Part shown: piece after piece, positions 49,181 to 59,685 of the stretch | How positions within the stretch are numbered: the first letter of the stretch is position 1 | Layout of the letters: every line of letters starts with the position of its first letter | NCBI RefSeq assembly: GCF_954871325.1 | Contig: NC_088778.1 | Span: forward strand, 9,705,743 to 9,769,742 | DNA from: Gordionus sp. m RMFG-2023 | Lineage: Eukaryota > Nematomorpha > Gordioida > Chordodea > Parachordodidae | Direction: 5' to 3' | DNA: 64,000 bases | The notes under the pieces: generated by a model | Database searches by the model: none | Told to the model about the DNA's origin: nothing | What the model saw: only the letters and a program-made list of their open reading frames with translations | Made by a program: the position numbers and the translations under genes

Positions 49181-51636
49181 CCCCTCTTGGAAAATTAAAT
49201 ATACAGTTTTTATAATGATATTCACCTAAAATATTTTTCAGAGTTCTGCCACTCCCATCCCCAACCATGATTTTCCTAAAGATGCTTAAAAAGAACAATA
49301 ATTAAATTTTTGTTAGACATGGAAAACAAATCAGAGAATTAAAAGTGTGCCAAGTATTAAGGCAGCGAAATAATGGTTCTAATTTTCAGAAGAATTCAAG
49401 ATAATTCCGTAATTTGCCACTCTAATATTATCTTTCTCTACTTATTATTGAACAAAAGTCTGGCAGAATTTAACACCAGATGAAGTTGAAAAAATCGCAG
49501 TAGTTGTCCAACTTTTTAAAAATATTTAATTATATATAATATATCACAGAGGCCTTGGAGGCAAGGATGATAGATTAAAAATCGGAAGGGGTTGGGCTTA
49601 ATAATTTAGAAAAATTAAAAATCCAGAATGATAAAAATAATTTGTTAGAAGATGTTGATATTATTTACTGCACATATTTCCAATTTCCCGTTGAAACAAT
49701 TTACAACAAAATATTTTAAAATTTCGGGTCGAATAAAAATCCGAGCCGGGCCAGAAATGATTTTTTCAATCGGGGCCGGACCTAAAATATTGAGCTTTGA
49801 TATATTATTTACAACAAATATTTTTTAATGTTATTTTTAACCCCATCCCCACTGCCTTATTAAAAATAATTATAACTTCTAGGAAATGTCATGTGGGTAG
49901 TTATGAAAATTGTTTGCATAAATAGTGGCGAAAAGGAAGGAGCAGCTCATATATCTTTCAGGAGGATAGGGAGTGAAAAATATTTTGTTATTGGTAAATT
50001 TCGGCTGTTGCCCAAATAAAATAATTATTTATTTATTTTTAAATATAGTTTGAAATGATATATTATATACATTTTTTGGGAAGAGAGGAATAAGGTTTTG
50101 TGAAAGAAAATTCTTAGATTAAAATAATATTTATGAAAACCGGGAATTTCGAAGGGTTACTACATGTTAGTGATTCAACCATTTGGTAGTTTCAAAAAAA
50201 GCATTATAGGCAAAATAAAAGATAAAATTATCAAAATTGGCATCATGACAAAACCAAAATTATAGAATGAAATCTGAGTGTGGTATTCATTAAGTAATAC
50301 TTGATTAGTATTTACTAATTTATCAATTAGTTTTTCCAGTCGATAAAGAGAAACAAGTTATAAGTGGAATAAAACTATAACGGCATTGCTTATGCGGAGT
50401 ATACATCTAGATTCAAGATGGGAAAAAAATATAGATGCTAAAGCAATGGTAATAAAAAATATATATAAAAAATTATTATTATCATTTTAAAAAATCAACA
50501 TATCATATTGATTTCAAAAGACTAAAATCTCTGTTTGTATCTTTGATACTTTTATAATTTGATGGTATCATAAAAGTAGTCAAATAAAGTCACATTTTTG
50601 TAAAATATGATATCAAAATAAGATATTAAGGTGAAAGGTCCTAGTAATAATTAATACTTTAAGTGCTTTTGCATTTAAAAAAAGAAAAGGTCAAACATCG
50701 ATTCCATGCTAATTATAGCGTATTTGGGGAAGCTTCCCCTTTTTAAATTTTTAAAAATATTTATAACAATTTTTTTGTGGAAATTTATTTAAAATAAAAT
50801 GCTTATAGTATATTCGTAGATATTTAGGATTTTTTAAAAGCATTTTTGATTAGGAGGAATTTCTGAGATTATTTTATAGAAATAGAAAATTAAGGAGGGG
50901 ATTTTATCCATGTAAAAGAAAGCAGATTGTCTAATATCATTATAAAATTATTTTAAAAATATAAATTTTAATCATATTTTCCATGAGAAGTTTCATCCCC
51001 AAACGCATCCCTCCTTGTCTACACCACTGTCCTGAACTAATAATCTCTATGTACACTGCCACAGAATAGGAAAATCCGGAATTTAGATTAAATCGAATGC
51101 ATTATTTAAGAGACATGATAGGATAGAGGATATATGGATTGTAGGCATGGTCACCAGAACGTCAAAATGAAAGAAATTATCACGCGCCCTAAGCTGTCAA
51201 AAATTGGATTATAGCCTGTCAAATTTTTTAATTTTCTTTTCAATTTTGATTTCTTTTTTTCAGGGTTTAGGTAAATTAGATCTTTAAAGGGCTTCTGAAA
51301 TTTTTTTCGTTCCGAACCTCTAAAAGTCTTAGCAAAGCCCTAAAATAAAGGAATGAAAATGGTCATTGCATGGTGTAGATACTTAAAGGACAGACCCAGG
51401 TCAGGTTTGCGTTTCTCAGACCTAGCAGAAATGTGCTAAAATTAATATTGTCAAGGTCTGTCTTATTTGGTTTAAAAATATCTTCAATTCACCTAATCTT
51501 AGCTTGCATCATCCCTGTTTCAAATAATTTATTTTTCTTGTACCCAGACCTACTAGAAGGAGGCTATAGTAAGTTAACCGGAACAGGGCATTCAAGTATC
51601 TTATTACTAGTTTAGCTAAAAAAAAAAGCAACCAAA
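49181..51636. other. Repeat-rich block, no gene seen
   Basis: GGCCGGACC/CCGAGCCGGGCC and GGTTGGGC motifs at 49565-49790 look like the subterminal blocks of another MITE family (also at 25.75 and 44.25 kb) without readable ends. A hAT-type right end (reverse-complemented CAGTGGTGTAGACAAGG) finishes at 51029 and may pair with GGGGAAGCTTCCCC at about 50728, giving an element of roughly 315 bp. The segment 51360-51630 is GC-richer but has no recognised product; the 60-codon frame at 51433 is not convincing. Confidence 0.4.
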
Positions 51637-52725
51637 AAGTCAGAGAATGCTTAGAGAGCTCAATCATAATGTAGTAGAACGGGATAAAATTTCTAGAGAA
51701 GAACTCGAATTAGTGAAATAAGAATCAAAATCATGCTTCTTTATCAAGTGTTTTCTAAAGTGTTAGGATTACTGAAAAAAAAATTTAGTCCCTATTTTTA
51801 AAGTATAATGCGCCGAATTTGATTATAATAACTACAATCATGTCAAGTTATGATTTGATATAATGAACGTGTAAAATATGTGATTGAAAAAAAATAGAAT
51901 AGCCTTTGTCATCGATAACCAGCACAGATTTAGAGTGTATAGGTCTATCGCGGATTGAGTATTTGTTATAAAGACGTTGATTAAAAAGCTTCGGAATAAA
52001 CGAAAAGGACTACATGATAGTCGATTTGGAGAAGGCGTAAGATACAGTGTAGGAAGTTCAAGGTGCTTGTTTGAGAAGAATGGTGATATGAACGAGCATT
52101 TGAAATTGTAAATGATGTGTATAATAGCAATTAATAAAAGTTAGGAGCAAATAGAGGTCATGAGAAGGTGTAGAGGTAAAAATAGGTTTAAATCAGGGGT
52201 TGGGGATGACTCCTTTTTGTTTTTGTAATTTACATAGATATAGCTTAGATGTTGGGGTAAGATATGCCATGGTAAATGATTATTTAGTTGATATAAGTTA
52301 AAGTCCGAAATATTGTTTAGTAATATCAATAGTGCATATGTATTTAAAGAGATCTGATAATTGTGGATATGAAATATGGAATTTCTTTAGAAATTGCAGG
52401 ATTGTGCCTAGAAATAAATATTAAATTTCAGAAATAACTGCAGAATTAAAACAAGATGAAAGAAGCCGTTTAAAGAAAAAGTCACCTTTAGAAATGGCAG
52501 GATTTGATGCGCCTATATCTAAAAATAGAATTTTAGTAAGATAACAGAATTAAAATAAGATGATAGAAGCCGTTTATGGCGATCTTTAATTGAATAGTAG
52601 CGGAACAAAAATTATCACCAATCTGATCTTAAAGGAACGTTTTATCCCAGGTATAGCCTCTTTAAGTTATACATTCAAGCTTAGCTGAAATGCGTCCCAC
52701 ATAAAATATAGAACTAGACGGACGT
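51637..52725 (+). mobile_element. Decayed RTE-like non-LTR retrotransposon (reverse transcriptase)
   Basis: Reading frames on the plus strand recall RTE-clade (BovB-like) reverse transcriptase in the right order: LRELNHNVVERDKISREELE (about 51649), the NQHRFRVYRSI block (51917-51949, from QxGFxxxRST), YMIVDLEKA then DTV (52011-52049, the VDLEKAYDTV motif with a stop in place of Tyr), VNDVYNS (52110), VEVKIGLNQG (52170-52199), a trace of DLIIV (52352), and perhaps SLAEMR (52683). Stops and frameshifts are throughout, and I count many. Neither the 5' end, the endonuclease domain nor a 3' tail is present, as expected of a truncated LINE. The 62-codon minus-strand frame at 52141-52329 is a shadow of it. 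It holds an internal tandem duplication (52385-52585). Confidence 0.75.
52385..52585 (+). repeat. 101-104-bp tandem duplication inside the RTE fossil
   Basis: Units at 52385-52485 and 52486-52585 share CTTTAGAAAT-GCAGGATT at their starts and CAGAATTAAAA-AAGATGA-AGAAGCCGTTT at their ends, with considerable divergence between. The duplication must have occurred after the element was already non-functional or at the time of its insertion. Confidence 0.7.
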
Positions 52726-55700
52726 TTAATATTCTTTAATAACTAATATATACTTGATTAGTGATTCATCTCGACTATTGGTTAAAATAATTGTATTTCA
52801 AGTTTACCCAAAAAACATAATTGAGTTAATATGGATTTTGCTTAATGCCTTATAATGGGCTAGTTGTTTTAAAAAGTTATAATATATAGTGATTGATCTT
52901 TGGATAAAATAATAATAATTTATGAATAATATAATCCATAGATTACATTTCATGCCACCTTGAGACCAAATCCATCCCTGTCTGCATTTAATTTTCTTTA
53001 AATCCCAACCATCAATTCTTATTATTATATAAAATATCCTGTTTAATTTTTAATTTGTTAATAGCCACTTTATTTAATTAATAATTCAGTTCGTTTACTT
53101 TAAAAAAACTGCTAAAATTTCAATTCAACTTTTTTTTAAATACATTTGTAAGTCACTAATAGATATATTTATTAATTAGTTATATCAATATGTTTGTTAT
53201 CTGACCAAATTTCATTTCATTTCTTTTATATTATATTATATATATTTTTTTAAATAAAAAACTTTTAACTTTTAAATTATTCCTCGTAAATTAAAGGCAC
53301 AAATTAATGATTTTTTGAAGTTTTATTTTTTTTTCTAAATGTGGATCTTTTTTGAAAATTTTATTAAAAGGAACTTTATTTAGAAAAAGAAAAAAAGATA
53401 TTTTTTTTAGTTTTTTTTTTAAATTTTAAAAAGATTATACTTTTATATTAAAATAAATAACAATTTTTTTTAATAAAAGTAATTGAAGCGATTTTAACTA
53501 AATAATTGAAAACAAAAAATTTATCATTTAGTTACGGAGTTTTAATTTTGAGAAAATATTTAACATAAAAGCTGAGGAGATTTAAGTGTTTTATAATAAA
53601 GTTATTAGATCAATTACAAGAGATAGCACGGAACTATATTCCATAATTCAAGTCCTTATTTAATAATTAGTAACTATAATTAATTCCACTTTTTAAAAAG
53701 AGAATTAGTAATTATATATTATACTTTTCAAGCCTATAATTAGAAATTAATAGTTATAATTACAATTTCATATATAATTCCTTTTCTTAAATTTAATTAG
53801 TTTTTTATGGAAGAGGTTAAATTATTTTCAAAAAAATTTAAACTATTAATAAATGCAATCCATTTATATTTTTGTCGGAAATATAACGAATGATCCTGAA
53901 TCTTGATATTTAACTGTGAATTCTACCGTTAACTCTGATAATTACTCTTCTAATACAAGTTGAAGATAGATCTAATTGCCAATATTTATTCCAAATTTTT
54001 CAAAACAGATAAAATAAGATAATTTCTGAATAGTCAGTCAAATAATCAATAATTAACTTTACCAGGTTTTTTTAAATCAAAGGCATCTAAAAATCGTCAA
54101 CATGTGACAATGAGTTATTATAAATTTTATTAGTGTTGTTGAAGATGAGGCGTTCATAATGTTTTTAAAGTTATATACATATTTTATTCTTTCAAACCTA
54201 AACTTTTAAATTTAACTATATAAATAGGTATAATTTATGATTCTATTATATAAGTTAAAGAAATACTTGTAGGATGAGAGGCTTATATCTATTCACTTTC
54301 CGATAAAAATTATTATAATGTATTCTTATTTTGTATAATTACTAAATATGATCACTACAATTCACCATAACTTCTACTTTTATAAATTGATTGATGGAAA
54401 TATTTATAAAACAAATTTACGACTAGGCCTAATCTCAATTATTAAAATTTAGCTATTCAAAAAAAATCAATATATTTCATGACGCCCCATTTTGATTTTA
54501 TTTGAATAAAGAAAATTAAAAGTTAGATGATTATATAAATATTCAGGGATCTTCTGTTGGCCCAATTTTTGTATCCCTTTGCCTATTTAAAATTGCTATA
54601 TCCTACTTATAGCTATTTTTATGGAGATGGTTGGATCATGCTAAAGCAAAGACGACAAAAACTTAATTTTATAGCAAGATTTTTTTTTACCTAAAATAGT
54701 AAATTGAATAGAAATATGCATTTATGTGGGGGTTATTTTTTGCGTGATCTGAACTCCCGCATCCTTTACGATGTTCTTGTCACACATTGAATTTAATTGT
54801 GGCTTAACTGATAATTATAGAAGTATATCAACAATTTATGAGACAAAAATAGCTCATAGACCAAAATGAGACTAAACAGTGAAAGATATTTTAGGATCTG
54901 TATCTATTACTTGTGTTACAATGTGTAATTCTATGTATGCCTTAACAGATACTATTAAGCATAAGTAAGTCCATTAAGCTTATATATTTGAAAAGTATTC
55001 TCAAAAAATATTAATCTTAAAATATAGGAAATTGAATTTTTATAATACTGTAAAATTTTATCCCCCATAAGTGCTTTAGATAAATTATAGGGAGAGAAAA
55101 TTGTTATTATGGGGAGCTGGTTCCTATATTATGTAGATTATATTAGAGCTGCCAAATAATTCCCTACGTTTAATATACCTCTTTTAACCGCCATATACCG
55201 GATTTAATTTTTCTGTTTTTTATATTTGATTGCAAACAAAATCAGCTATTCTCGCATCCATGTTCTATGCTTAGATGGGTTGAATCATCATTTTAACAAA
55301 ATCATTTTAAATCATTAATAATATCTAAAGCTGTTTCAATTAATACTTCTAAATGTAAGAGTCCCGAGATGTCAATAACAATGATAATTTTAACAAATTT
55401 GAGAAATTTAATTCTACCCCAAATTCAATCAATGATATTGAACTTGAGGTGTTTTCTTATCTAAAGATGTTAGAGATAGAATTAATATGGTAGGTAGTTT
55501 TTCAACAATTTAATTTTGAAATATAACACATTGTTGTTTTAATCAGTATCTGTAGTAAGATTATTTAGCTTTACAACTTTGATACATGAATAGAAAGAAC
55601 ACGTTTAAATAATGACCTGTCTGAAAATACTTTTAATAAATTAAGGTTTTTTTTAATATCAGTTAAAAATAAATTTATTAATATCATTTGTTTGATTTTG

Positions 55701-55823
55701 ATTAGGGTAGGAAAATAACTTCAAATGTTAATCCCTAAAATATAATATTTTAGATACATGATATTCCATTTTTTAACCCAGAATTTGATTGCATTTGACA
55801 ACATCAAATGTATAAATACAAAT
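52726..55823. other. Very AT-rich block, no gene seen
   Basis: 53000-54500 is among the most AT-rich stretches of the window, with long T and A runs and no repeat ends. Short GC-richer patches at 54545-54650 and 54725-54790 are closed in all frames. Confidence 0.45.
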
Positions 55824-55831
55824 GTTTAAAA

Positions 55832-56555
55832 CAGGGATGCGAACCCGGCAAAATTTTTCATCGGGTTCGGTTCAAGTTCAGTTTAAGGTAAAAAAATAAG
55901 TGGGTTTGGTTCCTTTTGAACCCGGGTTTGGTTCCGGGTTTAGCTCGGGTTTAAGAATTTTTGAAATGATAAAAAAAAATTATATATTTAAAAAACTAAA
56001 CATAAATTTGGTATAATAAATTTTTTTATTTATAGGCAAAATATAGTTAAAAATGCAAAGCAGTAAGGTATCAATTTTTAAAATTTTATTTAGACGTATT
56101 TCTTTAAATTTACAATATCCAATATAATAATTTTTACTACTTGTTCACTTTTATTTTCCTCTAATTAATAATCTTAGAGAATTAGTTAATTTATTAGCAT
56201 TCCAATAGGAATCCTTGAGAATAAATTATAAAATTTTAAAAATGGCGTAAATGTAATAAGTTGCTTAAAATTTATTAACACTTCATTAATTGGAAATTTG
56301 AAAATATTATAAAATCTCAATTAAATTATTAATATTTGTATTTACAATTATTATTTACAATTATACAAATATCTTAATATATGATTTTAAACAATACACT
56401 GAACCCGATTGAACCCGGGTTTAAAGAAAATTCCCGGATTCGGTTCGGGGTTTTGAAAATTTTATAAACGGGGTTTTCAGGTTCTGTTCAGGTTTAGATT
56501 TTTTTCTAAAAACCCGGGTTTTCTTGTCCGAATTCAGGTTCAATTTGAAACCCTG
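55832..56555 (+). mobile_element. hAT-type MITE, CAGGGATGC family, copy 2
   Basis: 724 bp. The left end is CAGGGATGCGAACCCGGC and the right end, reverse-complemented, is CAGGGTTTCAAATTGAACC. A perfect 8-bp duplication, GTTTAAAA, lies at 55824-55831 and 56556-56563. GGTTCGG/GGGTTTGG/CCCGGGTTT motifs crowd both ends. It is inverted relative to the copy at 35929-36621 and matches it through the core. Non-coding. Confidence 0.94.
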
Positions 56556-56563
56556 GTTTAAAA

Positions 56564-57199
56564 TAATAAATTATGTTAATGTCTTCCGTGTAAATTTTAT
56601 ATTTTTAAACAGAAAAACAAATTGTAATGAAGAATTTTTATGATTTTTAATCATATCATATCCTATACTTTAATTTTTTATTTTACTAATTAAGATAATA
56701 AAGAAATTGTAAATATGTAATAATTATTAGTCTATAAAATCACGATTAAATGGATAAACCTATAATATCAAAATAAAAATTATATTTGTTTGCAAATATA
56801 TTTTTTTTCTTTTCGGAGAAAAATAAAATTAATTTATTCAATAAAAATTATTTTTTTAAATAAATATGTTTTTTTTTAGTTTAGGATGGTCTTAAATATA
56901 TTTTAAAAAATCTCAAAACTTTCATAAAATATAACATTATAAAACACGTCCAAAATCTTCTATCGTAATAATTTCACAAATTTATAAGCTTTTAGCCAAA
57001 ATTTATTAAATTTTTATAATTTCTCGAACTTTAAAATATTAATAAACTTTCGTAAATTCTAAAAAAATTATTGGCTACTATCTTATTTTTCCATTAAAAA
57101 TAGCTTATTTTCTCTTTTTCTCTAGTTTTGATAGTTTACGAATGTATGGAAGGAAACAGCCTTAAGAAAATGAAACAAAACTAAACAAAAAAGGAAAAG
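56564..57199. other. AT-rich block, no gene seen
   Basis: No open frame or repeat end of note. Homopolymer T runs at 56802-56890. Confidence 0.45.
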
Positions 57200-57369
57200 C
57201 AGGGCGTCACTAGCCTTTGCAATCTTAGGGGGGCTCAAAAAAAATTAAATTATTTTTGAAATTACCTTTCCTTTTGGTATAAAAAATAAATTTCAAAATT
57301 TTGATGAGGCTCTTCAAATTTTTCAGGGGACTCGAGCTTCTGCACCTCCTCCTCCCAGTGATGCTACTG
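57200..57369. mobile_element. Short hAT-type MITE, no readable duplication
   Basis: The left end is CAGGGCGTCACTAGCC and the right end, reverse-complemented, is CAGTAGCATCACTGGG; both fit hAT termini of the CAGTGGCGTCACT type and carry G-rich sequence just inside (GGGGGGCTC; GGAGGAGG). 170 bp, non-coding. The flanking octamers do not match, so the duplication has decayed or the copy is a fragment. A similar single end, CAGTGGTGTCACTAGGGG, lies at 60361-60378. Confidence 0.6.
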
Positions 57370-59194
57370 AAGAATTTACATATCCGATTAATAAGCTAAA
57401 TTAGGGCATTCCAGTTGAAGCGTACAAATGATCAAATCAAAATTGAACAGCGCCCATTAGGATGTAAAACTTTAGCAACTATTTAATTTCATAACAAAAT
57501 AATATTTTAGGCAAAAATATTATTATAATATAAATATAAGAAATCGACGTCAAACTCAAACCCCTCCCCCTTTTTTTCCTGAAAATTTTCATAAATTTTT
57601 AAGAATTTTACGTAATATAAAAAAACGTGTGTTTTGTTTTACCTGGAAATAACTTTTCTTTTTTAAATACAGGTATTATAAATGGGTATATTTTTGCCTT
57701 GGTAGATTATTTATAAAATTATATAAAATTTTGAGAAAAACTAAGATTATTATACTATTATATTTAAAAAAAATTTTAATAAGTAGTAAATATCTCAACT
57801 CTTGCAAATGGGAAAATAATTTTGAAGCTTTCAAATTTTGTGTTTCACTTGTAACTCATCCTCTAAGACGCATACATTACATTTCTTTTGAGAACATTAT
57901 AAATAAACCTCTTAATATAAACGTTATTGCTTACCAAATGGAAAGTTAAAAAAATCAGATTTGGAAATAGGGTAAAAAAATTAAAAGAAAATGATTTACT
58001 TATTAATTTTAAATACATATAATGTTTGTTTTTTAATAAGATTTCAAGTGTCAATTTTGATAAAAATATAAATTTGTATATAAAAAAAGCTAAATATAAA
58101 ATAAAAAGACAATATAATAAAAAAAATTAATGCAAATAAGTTTAAAATACTTTGACAAAACAAATATATGAATTAATAAGAATCCTTCGGTAGGAGACTT
58201 CCATTTATTAAAGCAGATGTAATTAACTTTTAATATTGCTATGGCAAGCCTTTATCGGAGGAAAAAACCTTCACGAGATTCATCTGTGAGTTTACTTATT
58301 CGGAAACCTAGAGTTTTGAAGAATGCCGAGTTTAAATGATAAGTGGATCGATGATAGGTATAAAAATATGATCATTAGAAATTTCTGAATGTTTCGCGAT
58401 TTTATATTCTCTATTTTCTAAGGTAATTGGAGCTTGGTTGGAGGAGGCCTGAGGGTTAATACAAGTTAGCCGCTCCTTCATCGAGTTTGAATAATCTCAT
58501 CAGGGCCCTTACCGTCTGATCTGAAGACAAGAAGGTTCTGATTTGGAAAGTTTGAGCTAATTTCAGGGCTCGTTGGTTGATTAAGTTACATTGAGTATGC
58601 CTGATAAATTGGCCATTGCCTGGATGACAATGTATGCTATGTTCTTTCATGTCTAGGGATGAATTACAACCTGAACGATTATGGGGATAGGTGGTGATGG
58701 AAGAAGCTATATAAAAGAATTTTAACGCAGAGTGCTACTTATGGCATATTACAATCCTTCTGTGTATGGGTTCTGGGAAGATGAGAATAAGCGCTGATCC
58801 GAGTTTTCAACAAATTTATCGCCTCAATAAAGGATAAATATAAAATAAAATTTTTTAAATTTAATTAAAAATTACAATTTTATTTTAAAATACGATTATG
58901 AGGTTTGAATTCTAAAAAAAAATATTTTAAAAAATAAAAAATATATAAATATCAACTCAAATGCTGTAAATTAGCGTGGTTATAACGCCGTTTTTTTGGG
59001 GGGGGGGGGAAATAATGATATTTAATAGTCTTAGGAAAGTAACAAATAAAATAAGAAAGTACTTCTTTCTTTAAAAATTTGTAGAAGATCTTCCAAGAAT
59101 TTTTCACAAAATTTGGGTTAAAATTTTTTTTTCAAACTCTTGTTTAGATTAAATCGGCAGTGAGTAAAATTATAAGAATATGAAAAAATAAAGA
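57370..59194. other. Block with an unexplained GC-richer island at 58.43-58.80 kb
   Basis: The frame at 57731-57949 is AT-driven in its first half and unrecognised. At 58430-58800 G+C is clearly raised. The minus strand carries a 64-codon frame (58456-58650; KEHSIHCHPGNGQFIRHTQC...) and the plus strand short stretches such as ECYLWHITILLCMGSGKM, but no family fits. It may belong to the LINE remnant that follows. A G run lies at 58999-59009. Confidence 0.35.
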
Positions 59195-59685
59195 TAATGC
59201 TTATTTTTGGTTTGCTTGTTTCCAACCAAGAGCTTCGGATAAGAATAGGCCTTGTAGGTCGTTACATCCTCATCTTGCAAACTCTACCAGCTCCTTGTCG
59301 AATGTCTAGGCCATCATCCTCTTCATTGCCGCTTCTCAAAAGGCTGCCATCCGCGCCAAAAAGTAGTAAATTTAATTATTGCTAGAACTCCCCGACAGTC
59401 AATATTCCATCAACTTTAGGAATCCGTAGGACTTAATTTCGGGGACAATATTAGGACTGACAGAATAGCACTCATACCATGTAGCAACGGAATCTGATCG
59501 GTTTGTACCGTCCTTTCTCCACTTGGTTAGAGCGGTATTTAGAAAAATTAATAAATATAATAACATTCCTAATATCACTTTCTGACAAAATCGGTGCCTT
59601 TGGATCCAGAGTCTGGGATTTCTTGACTAGGCCAAAAAATGCGCTTAATTTCGGGTGATTCATAGAACGTATTATCTACATCAAC
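59195..59685 (+). mobile_element. C-terminal remnant of a non-LTR retrotransposon
   Basis: Plus-strand frames match the C-terminal region that follows reverse transcriptase in a LINE group common in marine invertebrates. In order: SNQELRIRIGL (59221-59253), a knuckle-like GHHPLHCRFSKGCHPR (59311-59358), QKVVNLIIART, ESVGLNFGDNIRTDRIALIP then CSNGI (about 59419-59493), where the family has EPxGLxRxDGKRPDGxTLxPW, and GAFGSRVWDF (about 59596). The RPDG...WDxT region of intact members resembles a PD-(D/E)XK nuclease; here the key Asp of the first motif is kept (RTDRI). Stops at 59413, 59494 and later, plus a frameshift near 59290, show it is dead. Frames reported at 59197 (+) and 59472 (-) are partial or antisense readings of it. 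Confidence 0.7.

Noticed and set aside
52141-52329. 62-codon minus-strand frame as a gene
   Set aside because: It is antisense to the RTE-like reverse transcriptase remnant.
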